A stretch of DNA of 64,000 nucleotides from Gemmatimonadota bacterium (GTDB lineage: Bacteria; JAAXHH01): the NCBI GenBank assembly GCA_009837395.1, contig VXTP01000005.1, forward strand, positions 62,001 to 126,000. Reading direction: 5' to 3'. The notes beneath the pieces were generated by a model that saw only the letters and a list, made by a program, of their open reading frames with translations, was not told the DNA's origin and searched no databases. Positions 30,821 to 40,003 of this stretch are shown piece after piece (position 1 is the stretch's first letter; each line of letters opens with the position of its first letter). The translations under genes were made by a program, and so were the position numbers.

Positions 30821-31399
30821 TCAATTCCCTATAAAACTGATGCCCCCGAGGTTATCCGGAAACCGTCCGAAATGCTGGGGCATTACCTCGTAGGAACGCC
30901 ATGCGCGTTCCACGACGTAACGGGGCGTGCCGATCCTACTTGCGACCGGCCCCGCGATGGGTTCGACCATCGTGGTGTTGCCGCGAAAATCGGTAACGCG
31001 GACCTTGATCTCGCCTCTTTTCATCGGCGTGTCTGTGGTCAGTACCAACTGCAGGCGACGGAACTGGCTGAATCGCTGACCATAGATGGTGCCGATCAGG
31101 TTGACTTTGATTCCTTCGGTCGTCTTTTGCTGGATGATCTCGAATTCCTCTGGCAACGCGAGCACCTTGCATCCTTCGAGGTGCGGCGAAATAAATTCCA
31201 CGGTCGTCAGGTACTCGGCGTTCTTGGTCTCGACGGTATATCGCCAGTTGTTGGGGCCGGCCGGCATGACCGATACCGCCACCAGGTCTCTGGATTCCAC
31301 GAGTGCCGGCCTGCGAGCGGCGCATCCGACTACAATAAGCAGAACGAAAGTCGCCATGACTGCAATGACGGTGATGTTTCTGGTACCGGGAAGAGACAT
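30821..31399 (-). CDS. Hypothetical lipoprotein, 192 aa
   Basis: MSLPGTRNITVIAVMATFVLLIVVGC is a lipoprotein signal (lipobox IVVGC). GGAGGTG five bases before ATG 31399 confirms the start. The mature protein is mostly beta-strand: YTVETKNAEYLTTVEFIS, QLVLTTDTPMKRGEIKVRVTDF, then a C-terminal VERAWRSYEVMPQHFGRF. I recognise no family. The strand pattern suggests a small beta-sandwich. Predicted to be anchored in the outer or inner membrane. The next minus-strand gene upstream is a small membrane protein 140 bases away, so the two may share a transcript. Confidence 0.7.
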   Translation of the reverse strand: MSLPGTRNITVIAVMATFVLLIVVGCAARRPALVESRDLVAVSVMPAGPNNWRYTVETKNAEYLTTVEFISPHLEGCKVLALPEEFEIIQQKTTEGIKVNLIGTIYGQRFSQFRRLQLVLTTDTPMKRGEIKVRVTDFRGNTTMVEPIAGPVASRIGTPRYVVERAWRSYEVMPQHFGRFPDNLGGISFIGN

Positions 31400-31539
31400 G
31401 TTGCACCTCCGGAATATGACTCCTTTTATACTTCAATCAGGTTTTACATCCCAATAAGACAAGCCTTCTCCATTATACTCCTACCTGGTGAAACGGACGA
31501 TTCGGGACGTATCACTACTTTGTCGCTGTCCGGTTCCAT

Positions 31540-31917
31540 CTACTTGCCCGCCCCGCCTCTTTCTTCTTCCTTCAAACGGTCCCCGGTCTGCTGACGTACG
31601 ACGATCTCGGCCGCAGCGCGCTGGTCCATGTTCTTCAGCGCGTCGGTCGTGCCAATGAAGAATATCGTCGCACTGCCGCCGCCACGGCGTGGGGAGCGTG
31701 CCAGTCGGAAGAGCCCGTAGCAGATAACCAGAATCCCGCAAATTGCGAGCAGTGGTGCCAAGTGTGGCTGAATCAGCGACACCAGATCAGTCACATTCAA
31801 AGGTATCAAAGTAACCAGGGCCTCCCTTGATGCGTCCGCTTGCTTTCCTCTTTCTACCTGAAATGTGGTAGATTCCACTTGGCCAGCTTTGTGCCTGAAA
31901 ACAACCAGGACGTTCAC
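31540..31917 (-). CDS. Small membrane protein, hypothetical
   Basis: One clear transmembrane helix (HLAPLLAICGILVICYGLFRLA) sits mid-protein. It is followed by a basic patch (RSPRRGGG) and a soluble C-terminus containing ATIFFIGTTDALKNMDQRAAAEIVVRQQTG. The N-terminal 40 residues from ATG 31917 have little character, so the real start may be further in, for example just before LNVTDLVSLIQ. No family recognised. It lies between the LysR gene and the lipoprotein gene on the same strand. Confidence 0.5.
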   Translation of the reverse strand: MNVLVVFRHKAGQVESTTFQVERGKQADASREALVTLIPLNVTDLVSLIQPHLAPLLAICGILVICYGLFRLARSPRRGGGSATIFFIGTTDALKNMDQRAAAEIVVRQQTGDRLKEEERGGAGK

Positions 31918-31965
31918 TACGTTTAGACGAAGAAACGCCCGGGAAGTTCCTCACTTCGACCCCAA

Positions 31966-32907
31966 TCACGCCGCCGGCTTGCCCCGGTCCTCCGCGACTT
32001 TCCTGCGCCCCGGCCGGAAGTACTTCTGCAGGGCCTCCAGGAAACTTCGTGCAGCCTTTGAAAGATACCGCCCCTTGAGGTAGATCGCCCCCATTTTCTG
32101 GCGAGGACGGTTTCGGAAATCCCCGATCGTGACCTGCGCGAGCGTTCCGTTTTCCAGTTCCTCCTGGATGGCTATGGAGGGAACGATGGACAGGCCCGCT
32201 TCAATCCGCACAAAGTGCTTGATGACCTCGATCGAACTGAGCTCCATGGCGACGTCGAGCTGTACCCGCGATTTCTCGCACAAATCGTCGATCAACCGGC
32301 GCGAGGCGCAGTGCTGGTCGAGCAGGATCAACGGATACTGCTCCATATCCTTGAGATGCACGGTCCGCCGTTTCGCCAGGGGATGGTCCGGCGGCGTGAT
32401 CAGCACGTCGTGGCGGGAGAACAGCGGGATCGCTTCGATCTCCCGGGGCAGGTAGGCCAGCGTAACCACGCCGAGATCCACCTCGCCGTCGACCACGGCC
32501 TGGATGGTCCGCAGCGACGTGGCATTCTTCACGACGATGTCGATGCCGGGATAGCGGTCCTGGAAGGATTTGAGGATGGCTGGCAGGCGATAGCAACCCG
32601 TGGTGTCGGACGTGCATAGCACGAGACGGCCGGCTTCGAGCCGGTCCAGGTCTTCCAGCTCCTGCACGGCCTCTTTCATCAGCCCTTCCATTTCGCTCAC
32701 GTACTTGAGCAGCACATTGCCGGCCTCGGTGAGCGCGAGTTGCCGGGTCGTCCGGTGGAAGAGCGGCTGGCCGATTTCGCCCTCGAGCTTGGCCACCTGG
32801 ATGCTCACGGCGGACTGGGACCGAAAGAGGGATTTTGCCGCGAGAGAAAAGCTTCCGTGACGGGCCACGGCGTGAAAAGCGACGGCCTGATCGTAGGACA
32901 GGTTCAT
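31966..32907 (-). CDS. LysR-family transcriptional regulator
   Basis: The 313-residue protein has the winged HTH at residues 5-62 (AVAFHAVARHGSFSLAAKSLFRSQSAVSIQVAKLEGEIGQPLFHRTTRQLALTEAG), followed by a coiled linker and the type II periplasmic-binding effector domain (GRLVLCTSDTTGCYRLPAILKSFQDRYPGIDI). It is divergent from the IMP dehydrogenase gene, with an AT-rich intergenic region, the usual geometry for LysR control of the divergent gene and of itself. The effector is unknown. Confidence 0.93.
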   Translation of the reverse strand: MNLSYDQAVAFHAVARHGSFSLAAKSLFRSQSAVSIQVAKLEGEIGQPLFHRTTRQLALTEAGNVLLKYVSEMEGLMKEAVQELEDLDRLEAGRLVLCTSDTTGCYRLPAILKSFQDRYPGIDIVVKNATSLRTIQAVVDGEVDLGVVTLAYLPREIEAIPLFSRHDVLITPPDHPLAKRRTVHLKDMEQYPLILLDQHCASRRLIDDLCEKSRVQLDVAMELSSIEVIKHFVRIEAGLSIVPSIAIQEELENGTLAQVTIGDFRNRPRQKMGAIYLKGRYLSKAARSFLEALQKYFRPGRRKVAEDRGKPAA

Positions 32908-32946
32908 TTATTCATCCACGTAATAGCGCGTATTTAAATTATTAAT

Positions 32947-32974
32947 TTGACTAATATATCAATCCCGGTATTAT
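32947..32974 (+). promoter_or_regulatory. Predicted sigma-70-type promoter for the IMP dehydrogenase gene
   Basis: TTGACT at 32947-32952 and TATTAT at 32969-32974 are separated by 16 bases; each matches the consensus in five of six positions. The site points toward guaB and lies in the AT-rich gap divergent from the LysR gene, so it may overlap a LysR operator. Prediction only. Confidence 0.5.
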
Positions 32975-33150
32975 GTCAAGGCAAAATCGGCGGAATGATG
33001 TATATTGAATGACTCGCATGTGGACGTGCCTTTGTCAGGAATCTAGAGCCGTCGATTGACGCGAAAAGGGATCAGCATATCCTCGGATCATCGTACCGGG
33101 ATTCCGAACGGGGAAATGGATCCTCAAACGGTTTCCCACGGAGGACATAA

Positions 33151-34638
33151 ATGGCGCAGATAGCCTCTACCGTTTCTCACAGTCTAAAGGAATACCGTAT
33201 TTTGCCACGCCTTACGCAGGCCGACGCGAACGCCCAGCTCGTGTCGCTGGAGACGCGCCTCTGCCGGCAGGGGGACGGCTACCTGGCGCTGCGCACGCCT
33301 TTCCTCAGCGCGGCCATGCAGGCGGTCACCAGCGTGGAGATGGCCATCGCCATGGCCCAGCTCGGCGGCATGGGCGTGTTCGCCGTGAGCCAGGCCATCG
33401 AGGAACAGTGCGGCAAGATCGACGCGGTGAAGCGGTTCAAGGCCGGGTTCCAGACCGATATCGTCACGCTGTCGCCGGAACAGTCCATCGGCGAAGTGAT
33501 CGGCATCATGAACGATACCGGCTACCACACCTTCCCGGTGACGGATACCGGCGTCTTCCACGGCAAGCTGGTGGGCGTGATCACGGACAAGGACTTCGAC
33601 GAGCGCTACGATCATGGCATGCGGGTGGGCGACCGCATGAAGACCGACGTGCAGACAGGCGCCGAGGAGGACGACCTGAAGACGGCCAACACGCGGATGA
33701 TCGAATACGGCCGCGGGTTCCTGCCCATGGTGTCTTCCGAAGGGACGCTGGTGTCGGTGGTGTTCAAGCGCGACCTCGACAAGCATATCCGCCATCCCCA
33801 TTCCACGGAGGACGCCCAGAAGCGCCTCGTGGTCGGCGCCGCCGTATCGACCCATCCCGAGGACCGGGAACGGGTGGAGGCGCTGATCGAGCACCAGGCG
33901 GACGTGATCGTCATCGACGCCTCCGACGGCCATACCGAGTACCAGGGCGAGACTTTGAAATGGATCAAGTCCCACTACGACATCCCGGTGATCGCCGGGA
34001 ACGTGGTGACGCAGGAGGGCTTCGATTACCTGGCCGGTTGCGGCGCGGACGCCGTCAAGATCGGCATGGGCATCGCGTCGGGCTGCACGACGCAGATGGT
34101 GAAGGCCACCGGCCGCGGCCAGGCTACCTCCATCCAGGAAGTCGCCGCAGCCCGCGACGCGTGGGTGGAGAACACGGGCGACTATCTCCCCCTCGTGGCG
34201 GACGGCAGCATCCAGGGTCCTGCGGACATGCTCGTCGCGTTGTCGCTGGGCGCCGACACGCTCATGATGGGCAATCTCCTGGCGCGGTTCACCGAGAGCC
34301 ACGGCGAACTGGTCCGCAACGCGGCCGGGGACCTGGTCAAGGAATACTGGATGGAAGGCAGCCGGAAGGCCTTCAACAACCGGCGCTATGCGCAGATCGC
34401 CAGCACCTTCTTCGAGGAAGGCATCGTGGGCCAGGTGCCCCACGCGGGGTCGGTCTACGACAAGCTGCCCATCGTCATGCAGATGCTCAAGTCGGGCATG
34501 GCCACGGCGGGATGCGCCACCGTCGAGGCGCTGCACCGGGACGCCGTCCTGGAACTGCAGTCCAACGTCTCCCTTGACGACAGCGGCGTACACGACATGT
34601 CCGCTATCCAGTCCATACAGGAGTTCGGGATCACCTGA
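33151..34638 (+). CDS. guaB: IMP dehydrogenase-type protein with CBS pair (atypical active-site loop)
   Basis: A 495-residue TIM-barrel protein with two CBS domains at about 103-222 (DIVTLSPEQSIGEVIGIMNDTGYHTFPVTD). The barrel has the NAD/IMP motifs VIVIDASDGH, VIAGNV and ADAVKIGMG. Catalytic Cys312 lies in GIASGCTT, unlike the common GPGSICTT loop, followed by GRGQATS and later EEGIVGQVPHAGS. This resembles a divergent IMPDH branch rather than GMP reductase, since CBS domains are present. It would oxidise IMP to XMP in GTP synthesis. GGAGG six bases before ATG 33151 fixes the start. Divergent from the LysR gene. Confidence 0.85.
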   Translation: MAQIASTVSHSLKEYRILPRLTQADANAQLVSLETRLCRQGDGYLALRTPFLSAAMQAVTSVEMAIAMAQLGGMGVFAVSQAIEEQCGKIDAVKRFKAGFQTDIVTLSPEQSIGEVIGIMNDTGYHTFPVTDTGVFHGKLVGVITDKDFDERYDHGMRVGDRMKTDVQTGAEEDDLKTANTRMIEYGRGFLPMVSSEGTLVSVVFKRDLDKHIRHPHSTEDAQKRLVVGAAVSTHPEDRERVEALIEHQADVIVIDASDGHTEYQGETLKWIKSHYDIPVIAGNVVTQEGFDYLAGCGADAVKIGMGIASGCTTQMVKATGRGQATSIQEVAAARDAWVENTGDYLPLVADGSIQGPADMLVALSLGADTLMMGNLLARFTESHGELVRNAAGDLVKEYWMEGSRKAFNNRRYAQIASTFFEEGIVGQVPHAGSVYDKLPIVMQMLKSGMATAGCATVEALHRDAVLELQSNVSLDDSGVHDMSAIQSIQEFGIT

Positions 34639-34662
34639 TAGATCACCTGAATACGAGGCGCG

Positions 34663-35334
34663 ATGAAAGTCGTTTTCTTCGATTTATTCGAAACGCTGAT
34701 CACCGAGAAGACGAAAAGCGCTTTCCAGTCGAGATCTCCGAACTACGTGAAGCTGCGTACCACGCGGGACCGGGTGGTGCAGTGGTGGGACGATTTCGGC
34801 GAGCGTGTGATGACCGGCGAGTTTTCGAACTGCCTCGCCAAGTTCGTGCACATGCGGGATGAAGTCGGCTCGTCGGTCTCGGACCGGGAACTTGCCGAGA
34901 TCGCCCGGGAGTACGAACAGTGGAAGCGCCGGGTCATATCCGAAGTGGATCCCGGAGTTTTGGAGATGCTGGGCGAAGTCAGGACCCTGGGGCTCGGTAT
35001 CGGAATCATCAGCAACGCCATGCCCTGGGAAGCGCTGGCATGGAACGCCTGCCCGCTTCGGGATCACGTGGACGAGGTCGTTTTTTCCTGTGAAGTCGGA
35101 TTGATGAAGCCGGACAGGAAGATCTACGATCTCGCCTGCGCGCGCATGGGTGTGCGGCCGTCCGATGCGTATTTCGTCGGGGATGGTGGCTTTGACGAAC
35201 TGCGCGGCGCGGCAGCCGCCGGTATGACGGCGATCCAGGCGGCCTGGTACCTGCGGCAGGAAGTGGCCTGGCCCTGGGACCATCCCCTGCCCCGGGCGGA
35301 GTCGATCGTAAGCCTGCCGTCCATGTTGAATTAA
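34663..35334 (+). CDS. HAD-superfamily hydrolase, dehalogenase-like subgroup
   Basis: Nucleophile motif FFDLFETLI (Asp7, Thr11), then motif II ISNAMPWE, a Lys in GLMKPDRKIYD and motif IV FVGDGGFDELRGAAAAG. The second Asp of the usual DxDxT phosphatase motif is Phe, as in haloacid dehalogenase-like members, so phosphatase activity is uncertain. 223 residues with a helical cap between motifs I and II. It follows guaB by 24 bases and could be co-transcribed. Substrate unknown. Confidence 0.85.
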   Translation: MKVVFFDLFETLITEKTKSAFQSRSPNYVKLRTTRDRVVQWWDDFGERVMTGEFSNCLAKFVHMRDEVGSSVSDRELAEIAREYEQWKRRVISEVDPGVLEMLGEVRTLGLGIGIISNAMPWEALAWNACPLRDHVDEVVFSCEVGLMKPDRKIYDLACARMGVRPSDAYFVGDGGFDELRGAAAAGMTAIQAAWYLRQEVAWPWDHPLPRAESIVSLPSMLN

Positions 35335-35430
35335 CCCGAGTTGGGCAGTCAGGCCGCGACCAGTCCAACATCGCGTCCTACTTCGCGCCCGTCGCCGCGT
35401 CCATCACCGGGTCTATCGCCAGATTATGCC

Positions 35431-35877
35431 ATGACCATACCCCAGCTGAAACGCAAGCTGCGCCAGCTCAAGCAGACCGAGTGCCGCATCCGGTTCAGGA
35501 CCCGCCCGCGGGAAGCGCACCAGACGCTGGTCTGGGACGCCTTCTTCTCCACGCGGACCGCGAACGATGACCGGGTCGCCTATCCCCTGAACCGGCTGGC
35601 GAATATGGATCACGAGGAGATCAAGAAGGTCTACGAGGCCTTCTTCTATCGCGTTTATTTCCAGTATTTCAAGGAACACGGCCTGTCCATGGCCGACGCC
35701 TACGATCCGGGACTGCTTTCCCTCCTCGGCCTGCCGCCCAACGCGACTTTCCAGGACATCAAGCGGCGGTACCGGGAACTGGCCCAGGTCCACCACCCCG
35801 ACCACGGCGGCGACCACGACGCCTTCATCGAGGTCGTGGACGCCTACGAGCGGCTGACGGACAAGGGCCGTACTTGA
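35431..35877 (+). CDS. J-domain (DnaJ-like) protein, 148 aa
   Basis: ATG 35431 (MTIPQLKRKLRQLKQTECRI) is chosen; the upstream 30 residues are Ser/Pro-rich repeat translation. The C-terminal 60 residues form a J domain: LSLLGLPPNATFQDIKRRYRELAQVHHPDHGGDHDAFIEVVDAYERL, with the diagnostic HPD. The N-terminal 85 residues are helical and unmatched. J domains stimulate DnaK ATPase, so this is probably a specialised co-chaperone. It is 22 bases from the CocE gene. Confidence 0.85.
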   Translation: MTIPQLKRKLRQLKQTECRIRFRTRPREAHQTLVWDAFFSTRTANDDRVAYPLNRLANMDHEEIKKVYEAFFYRVYFQYFKEHGLSMADAYDPGLLSLLGLPPNATFQDIKRRYRELAQVHHPDHGGDHDAFIEVVDAYERLTDKGRT

Positions 35878-35899
35878 TCTTCCCCAAGGAGTTTTACCC

Positions 35900-37783
35900 A
35901 TGAAAACCGTACCCTGTCCCGTCTTACTCTTCGGGATGCTGGTCCTTCTCCTTCCGCCCGCAACGGTCCTCGGCCAGTCCAACGCCGACGCGCGGTACAT
36001 CGTGGAGCACTATAATAAGATGGAACGCCACGTGCCCATGCGCGACGGGGCCCGGCTGTTCACTTCCATCTACGCGCCCAAGGATGATTCACGGACCTAT
36101 CCCATCCTGCTGCAGCGCACGCCCTACAGCGTGGCGCCCTACGGGGCGGCGTACAGGACGCAGATCGGACCGTCCATGCTGTTCGCCCGCGACGGGTACA
36201 TCATCGTCTACCAGGACGTGCGCGGCCGTATGATGTCGGAAGGGGAATTCGAGGCCGTGCGCCCTCATAACCCGGACAAGGTGACGGACGCCGACATCGA
36301 CGAGAGCACCGATACCTACGACACGGTCGCCTGGCTGCTTGAAAACGTGCCCAATCACAACGGCCGCGTGGGCGTTTGGGGCATTTCGGCGCCGGGATTT
36401 TACGCCACCCACGCCTTGATCGACGCCCATCCCGCCGTGAAGATCGTTTCGCCCCAGGCGCCGGTGACCGACTGGTGGATCGGCGACGACCGCCACCACA
36501 ACGGCGCGTTCCAGTTACAGGCCAGCTTCAGTTTCCTGTCCTTCTACGGCCAGCCGCGTCCCGCGCCCACGACACGGCGGGCCACGGGATTCCGGGACTA
36601 CGGCACGCCGGACGGCTACCAGTGGTATCTCGATCTCGGTCCGCTGTCGAACATCAACGAGAAGTACCTGCACGGGGAGAACAAGATCTGGAACGCCATG
36701 ATGGAGCATCCGGACTACGACGAATTCTGGCAGGCCCGCACGCCGCTGCCCCACCTGAAGGACGTGAAGCCGGCGGTGCTCGTGGTGGGCGGGTTCTTCG
36801 ACGCCCAGGACCTGTACGGCCCGCTGAAGACGTACGCGACCGTCGAGGACAACAACCCGGGCATCATGAACCACCTCGTCATGGGACCGTGGTGGCACGG
36901 CGGGTGGGCGCGGGGCAGCGGCCTGCGGTACCAGGACATCTATTTCGGACAGCCCACGGCGGCGCACTATCGGGAAGCCATCGAACTGCCCTTCTTCAAC
37001 CACTACCTGAAGGACGGTCCCGATCCGGAGCTGCCTGAAGCCAGCATCTTCGTCACGGGTTCGAACGAGTGGCACGCCTTCGACCGCTGGCCGCCGAGGG
37101 AGGCGCGTGAAGCGAACCTCTACCTGGCGCCCAGCGGCGGCCTGTCCTTCGACCGGCCGATGGGCGCGGACGACCACGCCGAGTACGTCAGCGATCCGAC
37201 GAAGCCCGTGCCCCACACCTCCCAGGTCGTCATCAACCGGGACGACCGGTACCTCATCCAGGACCAGCGGTTCGCGGCAACACGGCCCGACGTGCTGGTC
37301 TTCGAGTCCGATGTGCTGCAGGAGGACGTCACCGTGGCCGGCGATCTGTTCGCCAACCTGTACGTGACCACGACGGGGGAAGATGCGGATTTCATCGTCA
37401 AGCTGATCGACGTGTATCCCGATACGGCGAGCTACGTGGGCGAGAACCCCATGAATGTGAAGATGGGCGGGTTCCAGCTCATGGTGCGGGGCGAGGTCAT
37501 GCGGGCGCGGTACCGGAACAGTTTCACCCATCCCGAACCCATGCGGCCGGGCAGCGTCACGCGAATCGAATTCGACATGCAGGACGTCGCCCACACCTTC
37601 AAGGCGGGGCACCGCATGATGGTGCAGGTGCAGAGCACGTGGTTCCCCATGGTGGACCGCAATCCCCAGACCTGGGTGCCGAGTATCTACGACGCGAAGG
37701 AGGAAGACTACCAGGCGGCCACGCACCGGGTGTACTTCTCGCGGAGCGCGCCTTCCCACCTGAGGATGAAACTGCTGGAGTGA
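35900..37783 (+). CDS. CocE/NonD-family serine hydrolase, secreted
   Basis: Signal peptide at the start (VLLFGMLVLLLPPATVLGQS). The alpha/beta-hydrolase domain carries Ser in VGVWGISAPGFYATH, with candidate Asp in VGGFFDAQD and His in GPWWHGGW. A C-terminal jelly-roll domain (ETSDVLQEDVTVAGDLFANLYVTTTGEDADFIVKLIDVYPD-like region) is that of X-Pro dipeptidyl-peptidase-type hydrolases. 627 residues, normal for the family. It would hydrolyse esters or acyl-peptides in the periplasm or outside the cell. AAGGAG precedes ATG 35900. Confidence 0.92.
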   Translation: MKTVPCPVLLFGMLVLLLPPATVLGQSNADARYIVEHYNKMERHVPMRDGARLFTSIYAPKDDSRTYPILLQRTPYSVAPYGAAYRTQIGPSMLFARDGYIIVYQDVRGRMMSEGEFEAVRPHNPDKVTDADIDESTDTYDTVAWLLENVPNHNGRVGVWGISAPGFYATHALIDAHPAVKIVSPQAPVTDWWIGDDRHHNGAFQLQASFSFLSFYGQPRPAPTTRRATGFRDYGTPDGYQWYLDLGPLSNINEKYLHGENKIWNAMMEHPDYDEFWQARTPLPHLKDVKPAVLVVGGFFDAQDLYGPLKTYATVEDNNPGIMNHLVMGPWWHGGWARGSGLRYQDIYFGQPTAAHYREAIELPFFNHYLKDGPDPELPEASIFVTGSNEWHAFDRWPPREAREANLYLAPSGGLSFDRPMGADDHAEYVSDPTKPVPHTSQVVINRDDRYLIQDQRFAATRPDVLVFESDVLQEDVTVAGDLFANLYVTTTGEDADFIVKLIDVYPDTASYVGENPMNVKMGGFQLMVRGEVMRARYRNSFTHPEPMRPGSVTRIEFDMQDVAHTFKAGHRMMVQVQSTWFPMVDRNPQTWVPSIYDAKEEDYQAATHRVYFSRSAPSHLRMKLLE

Positions 37784-37872
37784 GGGGTCGCCGGGCCGGC
37801 GGCGCGGGCGGAAGCGCAGGCGGCGCGTAATCTGCGGTCCGTAGATCGTCTCGCACCGACCGACGCGGCCCG

Positions 37873-39096
37873 TCAGACGAAGTTGAAGCCGTACCAAGGA
37901 AGTTGGAGGGGGAATACGCGTTCCAGCGCGGTTCGGAGCAGTCCAGGCGGAATCGTCTCGACAGGGTTCTCATCGGGCGGCACCACGCCGAAGATGAGGG
38001 CGCCAAGGTCGCTTGTGGCGACGGCATGGTCCTTATCGCCGCATCGAAATACCACCGAGTCCGCTGACACATCCCACGTCAATACGTCCCGGCCCAGCAC
38101 ATCCGCGATATAGTCCTCAAATACCTTCAGCAGCCGTTCCGGTTGGAGAACGAGTACCGTGCCCGAAAATCCCTGGGGCGCCGCGGTCACGCCGTGGGGC
38201 CGGAGCAGGGAGGCCAGTTCTATGTCAGACGCCGTGGTCACGATTTCGAGGTGATCCACATCGTAGCGGTCGTACAGACAGGGCAACGCGCGCACAAGCG
38301 CCGATCGTGAACCGGCTATCTCGGCCAGCCTGGCCCTGCGGGCTTCGTCTTCGCGGTCGGGCCGGCGCTTCTGAATGGCCGCGTAGGTCACCAGACGGCC
38401 TTCCTCGCGAATCACCACGGTCTCCCCGTCGCGGTCGCAGATCCACGCGGCGTCGACCGCCATCCGGAGATCGGCCGTCGATCGCACGTACCGGCTGGGT
38501 TCTTCCGCGTACAACCGGATCATTTCGTGCAGGTCCTCCGCTTCAGCGCGACGGATCTCCGTTTCGCCCGAGGCCGTTTCGCCCGTGCCCGGGTCATCGC
38601 CCGTGCCCGGGCCATCGCCCACGCCCGTGCCCGGGCCATCGCCCGCGGCCGCGCCATCACCGGCGGGCAGCGTGTCCCGGGGAACGGAAAAAAGGGCGTA
38701 CTGGCCGATGCGCGTCGCACCCAGGCGGGTGTAGAGCCCCCTGCCTCCCGATATGGGCATGAGCACGGCGTCCTGTGCGACGGCCTTCCAGATCGCCGCT
38801 TCCATCAACTGCGTCGCCAGTCCATGTCCCCGGTGCGATTCATAGGTCGCCACCGCGCCGATGCTCATGGTGGACATCCGGCACCCGAGCACGGAAATGT
38901 CCCGCGTCAACGCGCCCACATGGGAAACCACAACGCCCTCGTCGACCATGACGAAAAGTTCATCGTAGTTATCCGGTGCAAAGAGCAGCGGATACTGCTC
39001 CTCCATGCGTCCCACGCCGTCGCCGCGGAAAACGGTATTGACCAGGGTGCAGAGCGAATCGAACTCCTGCGCCTTCAATCCCCTCGGGCCATCCAT
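37873..39096 (-). CDS. Eis-like GNAT acetyltransferase with Gly/Asp/Pro repeat insert
   Basis: The N-terminal GNAT fold shows the acetyl-CoA loop ESHRGHGLATQLM (about 100-115), then a second GNAT-like domain and a C-terminal SCP2-like region ending FPLQLPWYGFNFV. This three-part layout matches Eis-type N-acetyltransferases. Between the domains (about 150-182) is an insert made of PGTG/DGPGTG units, encoded by imperfect tandem repeats at roughly 38577-38660, that is unlikely to be part of the fold. Substrate unknown. Single minus-strand gene between CocE and queE. Confidence 0.85.
   Translation of the reverse strand: MDGPRGLKAQEFDSLCTLVNTVFRGDGVGRMEEQYPLLFAPDNYDELFVMVDEGVVVSHVGALTRDISVLGCRMSTMSIGAVATYESHRGHGLATQLMEAAIWKAVAQDAVLMPISGGRGLYTRLGATRIGQYALFSVPRDTLPAGDGAAAGDGPGTGVGDGPGTGDDPGTGETASGETEIRRAEAEDLHEMIRLYAEEPSRYVRSTADLRMAVDAAWICDRDGETVVIREEGRLVTYAAIQKRRPDREDEARRARLAEIAGSRSALVRALPCLYDRYDVDHLEIVTTASDIELASLLRPHGVTAAPQGFSGTVLVLQPERLLKVFEDYIADVLGRDVLTWDVSADSVVFRCGDKDHAVATSDLGALIFGVVPPDENPVETIPPGLLRTALERVFPLQLPWYGFNFV
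38577..38660 (-). repeat. In-frame tandem repeat coding a DGPGTG-rich linker
   Basis: Several imperfect units of about 15-24 bases built on a cccgtgcccgggccatcgcc core. They encode Gly-Asp-Gly-Pro-Gly-Thr units in the acetyltransferase without breaking the frame. Confidence 0.85.
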
Positions 39097-39229
39097 CGGC
39101 GGACTCCTGTCGTCGATACATTTTACGATACTTGATATTCACCGGCGCCCATCGCGGGTCCGTCGCGTTCCCGGCGCGGCGCTTTGAAAACCGGTCCACG
39201 CTCTATATATTCCTGATAGAAAGGGGTGT

Positions 39230-39288
39230 CAAGCACGGGGCGGCGTACAAGCACGGGGCGGCGTACAAGCACGGGCGGCGTCAGGACG
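39230..39288 (+). repeat. Short tandem repeat upstream of queE
   Basis: A unit of about 18 bases (caagcacggggcggcgta) occurs three times with small changes immediately before the queE ATG. It falls in the leader between the divergent acetyltransferase and queE. Confidence 0.85.
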
Positions 39289-39292
39289 CGGC

Positions 39293-40003
39293 ATGCAGAC
39301 CATGTTCATTTCCGAGATCTTTCATTCCATTCAGGGCGAGGGCCTGCTGACCGGTGTGCCCTCCGTCTTCATCCGCACCTCGGGATGCAACCTGCGGTGC
39401 CGCTGGTGCGACACGCCGTACACGTCGTGGTCACCCGAAGGCGTCGAGCGCTCCGTGGACGAAATCATGGCGGACATCGCCGATTTCCCCACCCGACACG
39501 CGGTGATCACGGGTGGCGAACCGCTTCTCATGAAGGATCTGCCCGAACTGACCGAACGACTCGGCGACGGGGGATATCACGTGACCATCGAGACGGCCGG
39601 AACCGTGTACGCCGACTTGCACTGCGACCTGGCTTCCCTTAGCCCCAAGCTGTCCAATTCCACGCCCTGGAAAGAGGAGAACGGCAAATTCGCCGCGAAC
39701 CACGAAAAACTGCGGATCAACCTGCCCGTCCTCGGCAGATTCATGGCGGCCTATCCCTACCAGCTGAAGTTCGTGGTCGACCGCCAGGAAGACCTGGACG
39801 AAATCGAATCGCTCCTCGCGGACCTGGACAACGCGGACCTGGACAACGTGGACCGCAACCGCGTGCTTCTCATGCCCCAGGGGAGGACGGCCGAGGAGTT
39901 GAGCAACCGTGGCGCGTGGGTCGCCGAGGCCTGCAAATCCCGCGGCTTCCGGTACTGCCCACGGGTACATATCGACCTCTACGGGGACACCCGCGGGACC
40001 TGA
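39293..40003 (+). CDS. queE: 7-carboxy-7-deazaguanine synthase, radical SAM
   Basis: The 236-residue enzyme has FISEIFHSIQGEG and the QueE-type radical-SAM motif C32-x3-C36-x2-C39 (GCNLRCRWCD). GGEPLL and a C-terminal HIDLYGDTRGT support the call. It converts 6-carboxytetrahydropterin to CDG in the queuosine (or 7-deazaguanine DNA modification) pathway. queC, queD and queF are not in the window. ATG 39293 or 39302 (MFISEIF) may be the start. A tandem repeat lies directly upstream, and another follows the stop. Confidence 0.92.
   Translation: MQTMFISEIFHSIQGEGLLTGVPSVFIRTSGCNLRCRWCDTPYTSWSPEGVERSVDEIMADIADFPTRHAVITGGEPLLMKDLPELTERLGDGGYHVTIETAGTVYADLHCDLASLSPKLSNSTPWKEENGKFAANHEKLRINLPVLGRFMAAYPYQLKFVVDRQEDLDEIESLLADLDNADLDNVDRNRVLLMPQGRTAEELSNRGAWVAEACKSRGFRYCPRVHIDLYGDTRGT

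Noticed and set aside
33184-34593. A 469-residue minus-strand ORF opposite guaB
   Set aside because: Antisense shadow of guaB with no recognisable domain; rich in His and Asp from the reversed codons.
39230-39288. PreQ1 riboswitch upstream of queE
   Set aside because: The leader is a short tandem repeat and lacks the conserved purine-rich tail and pseudoknot pattern.
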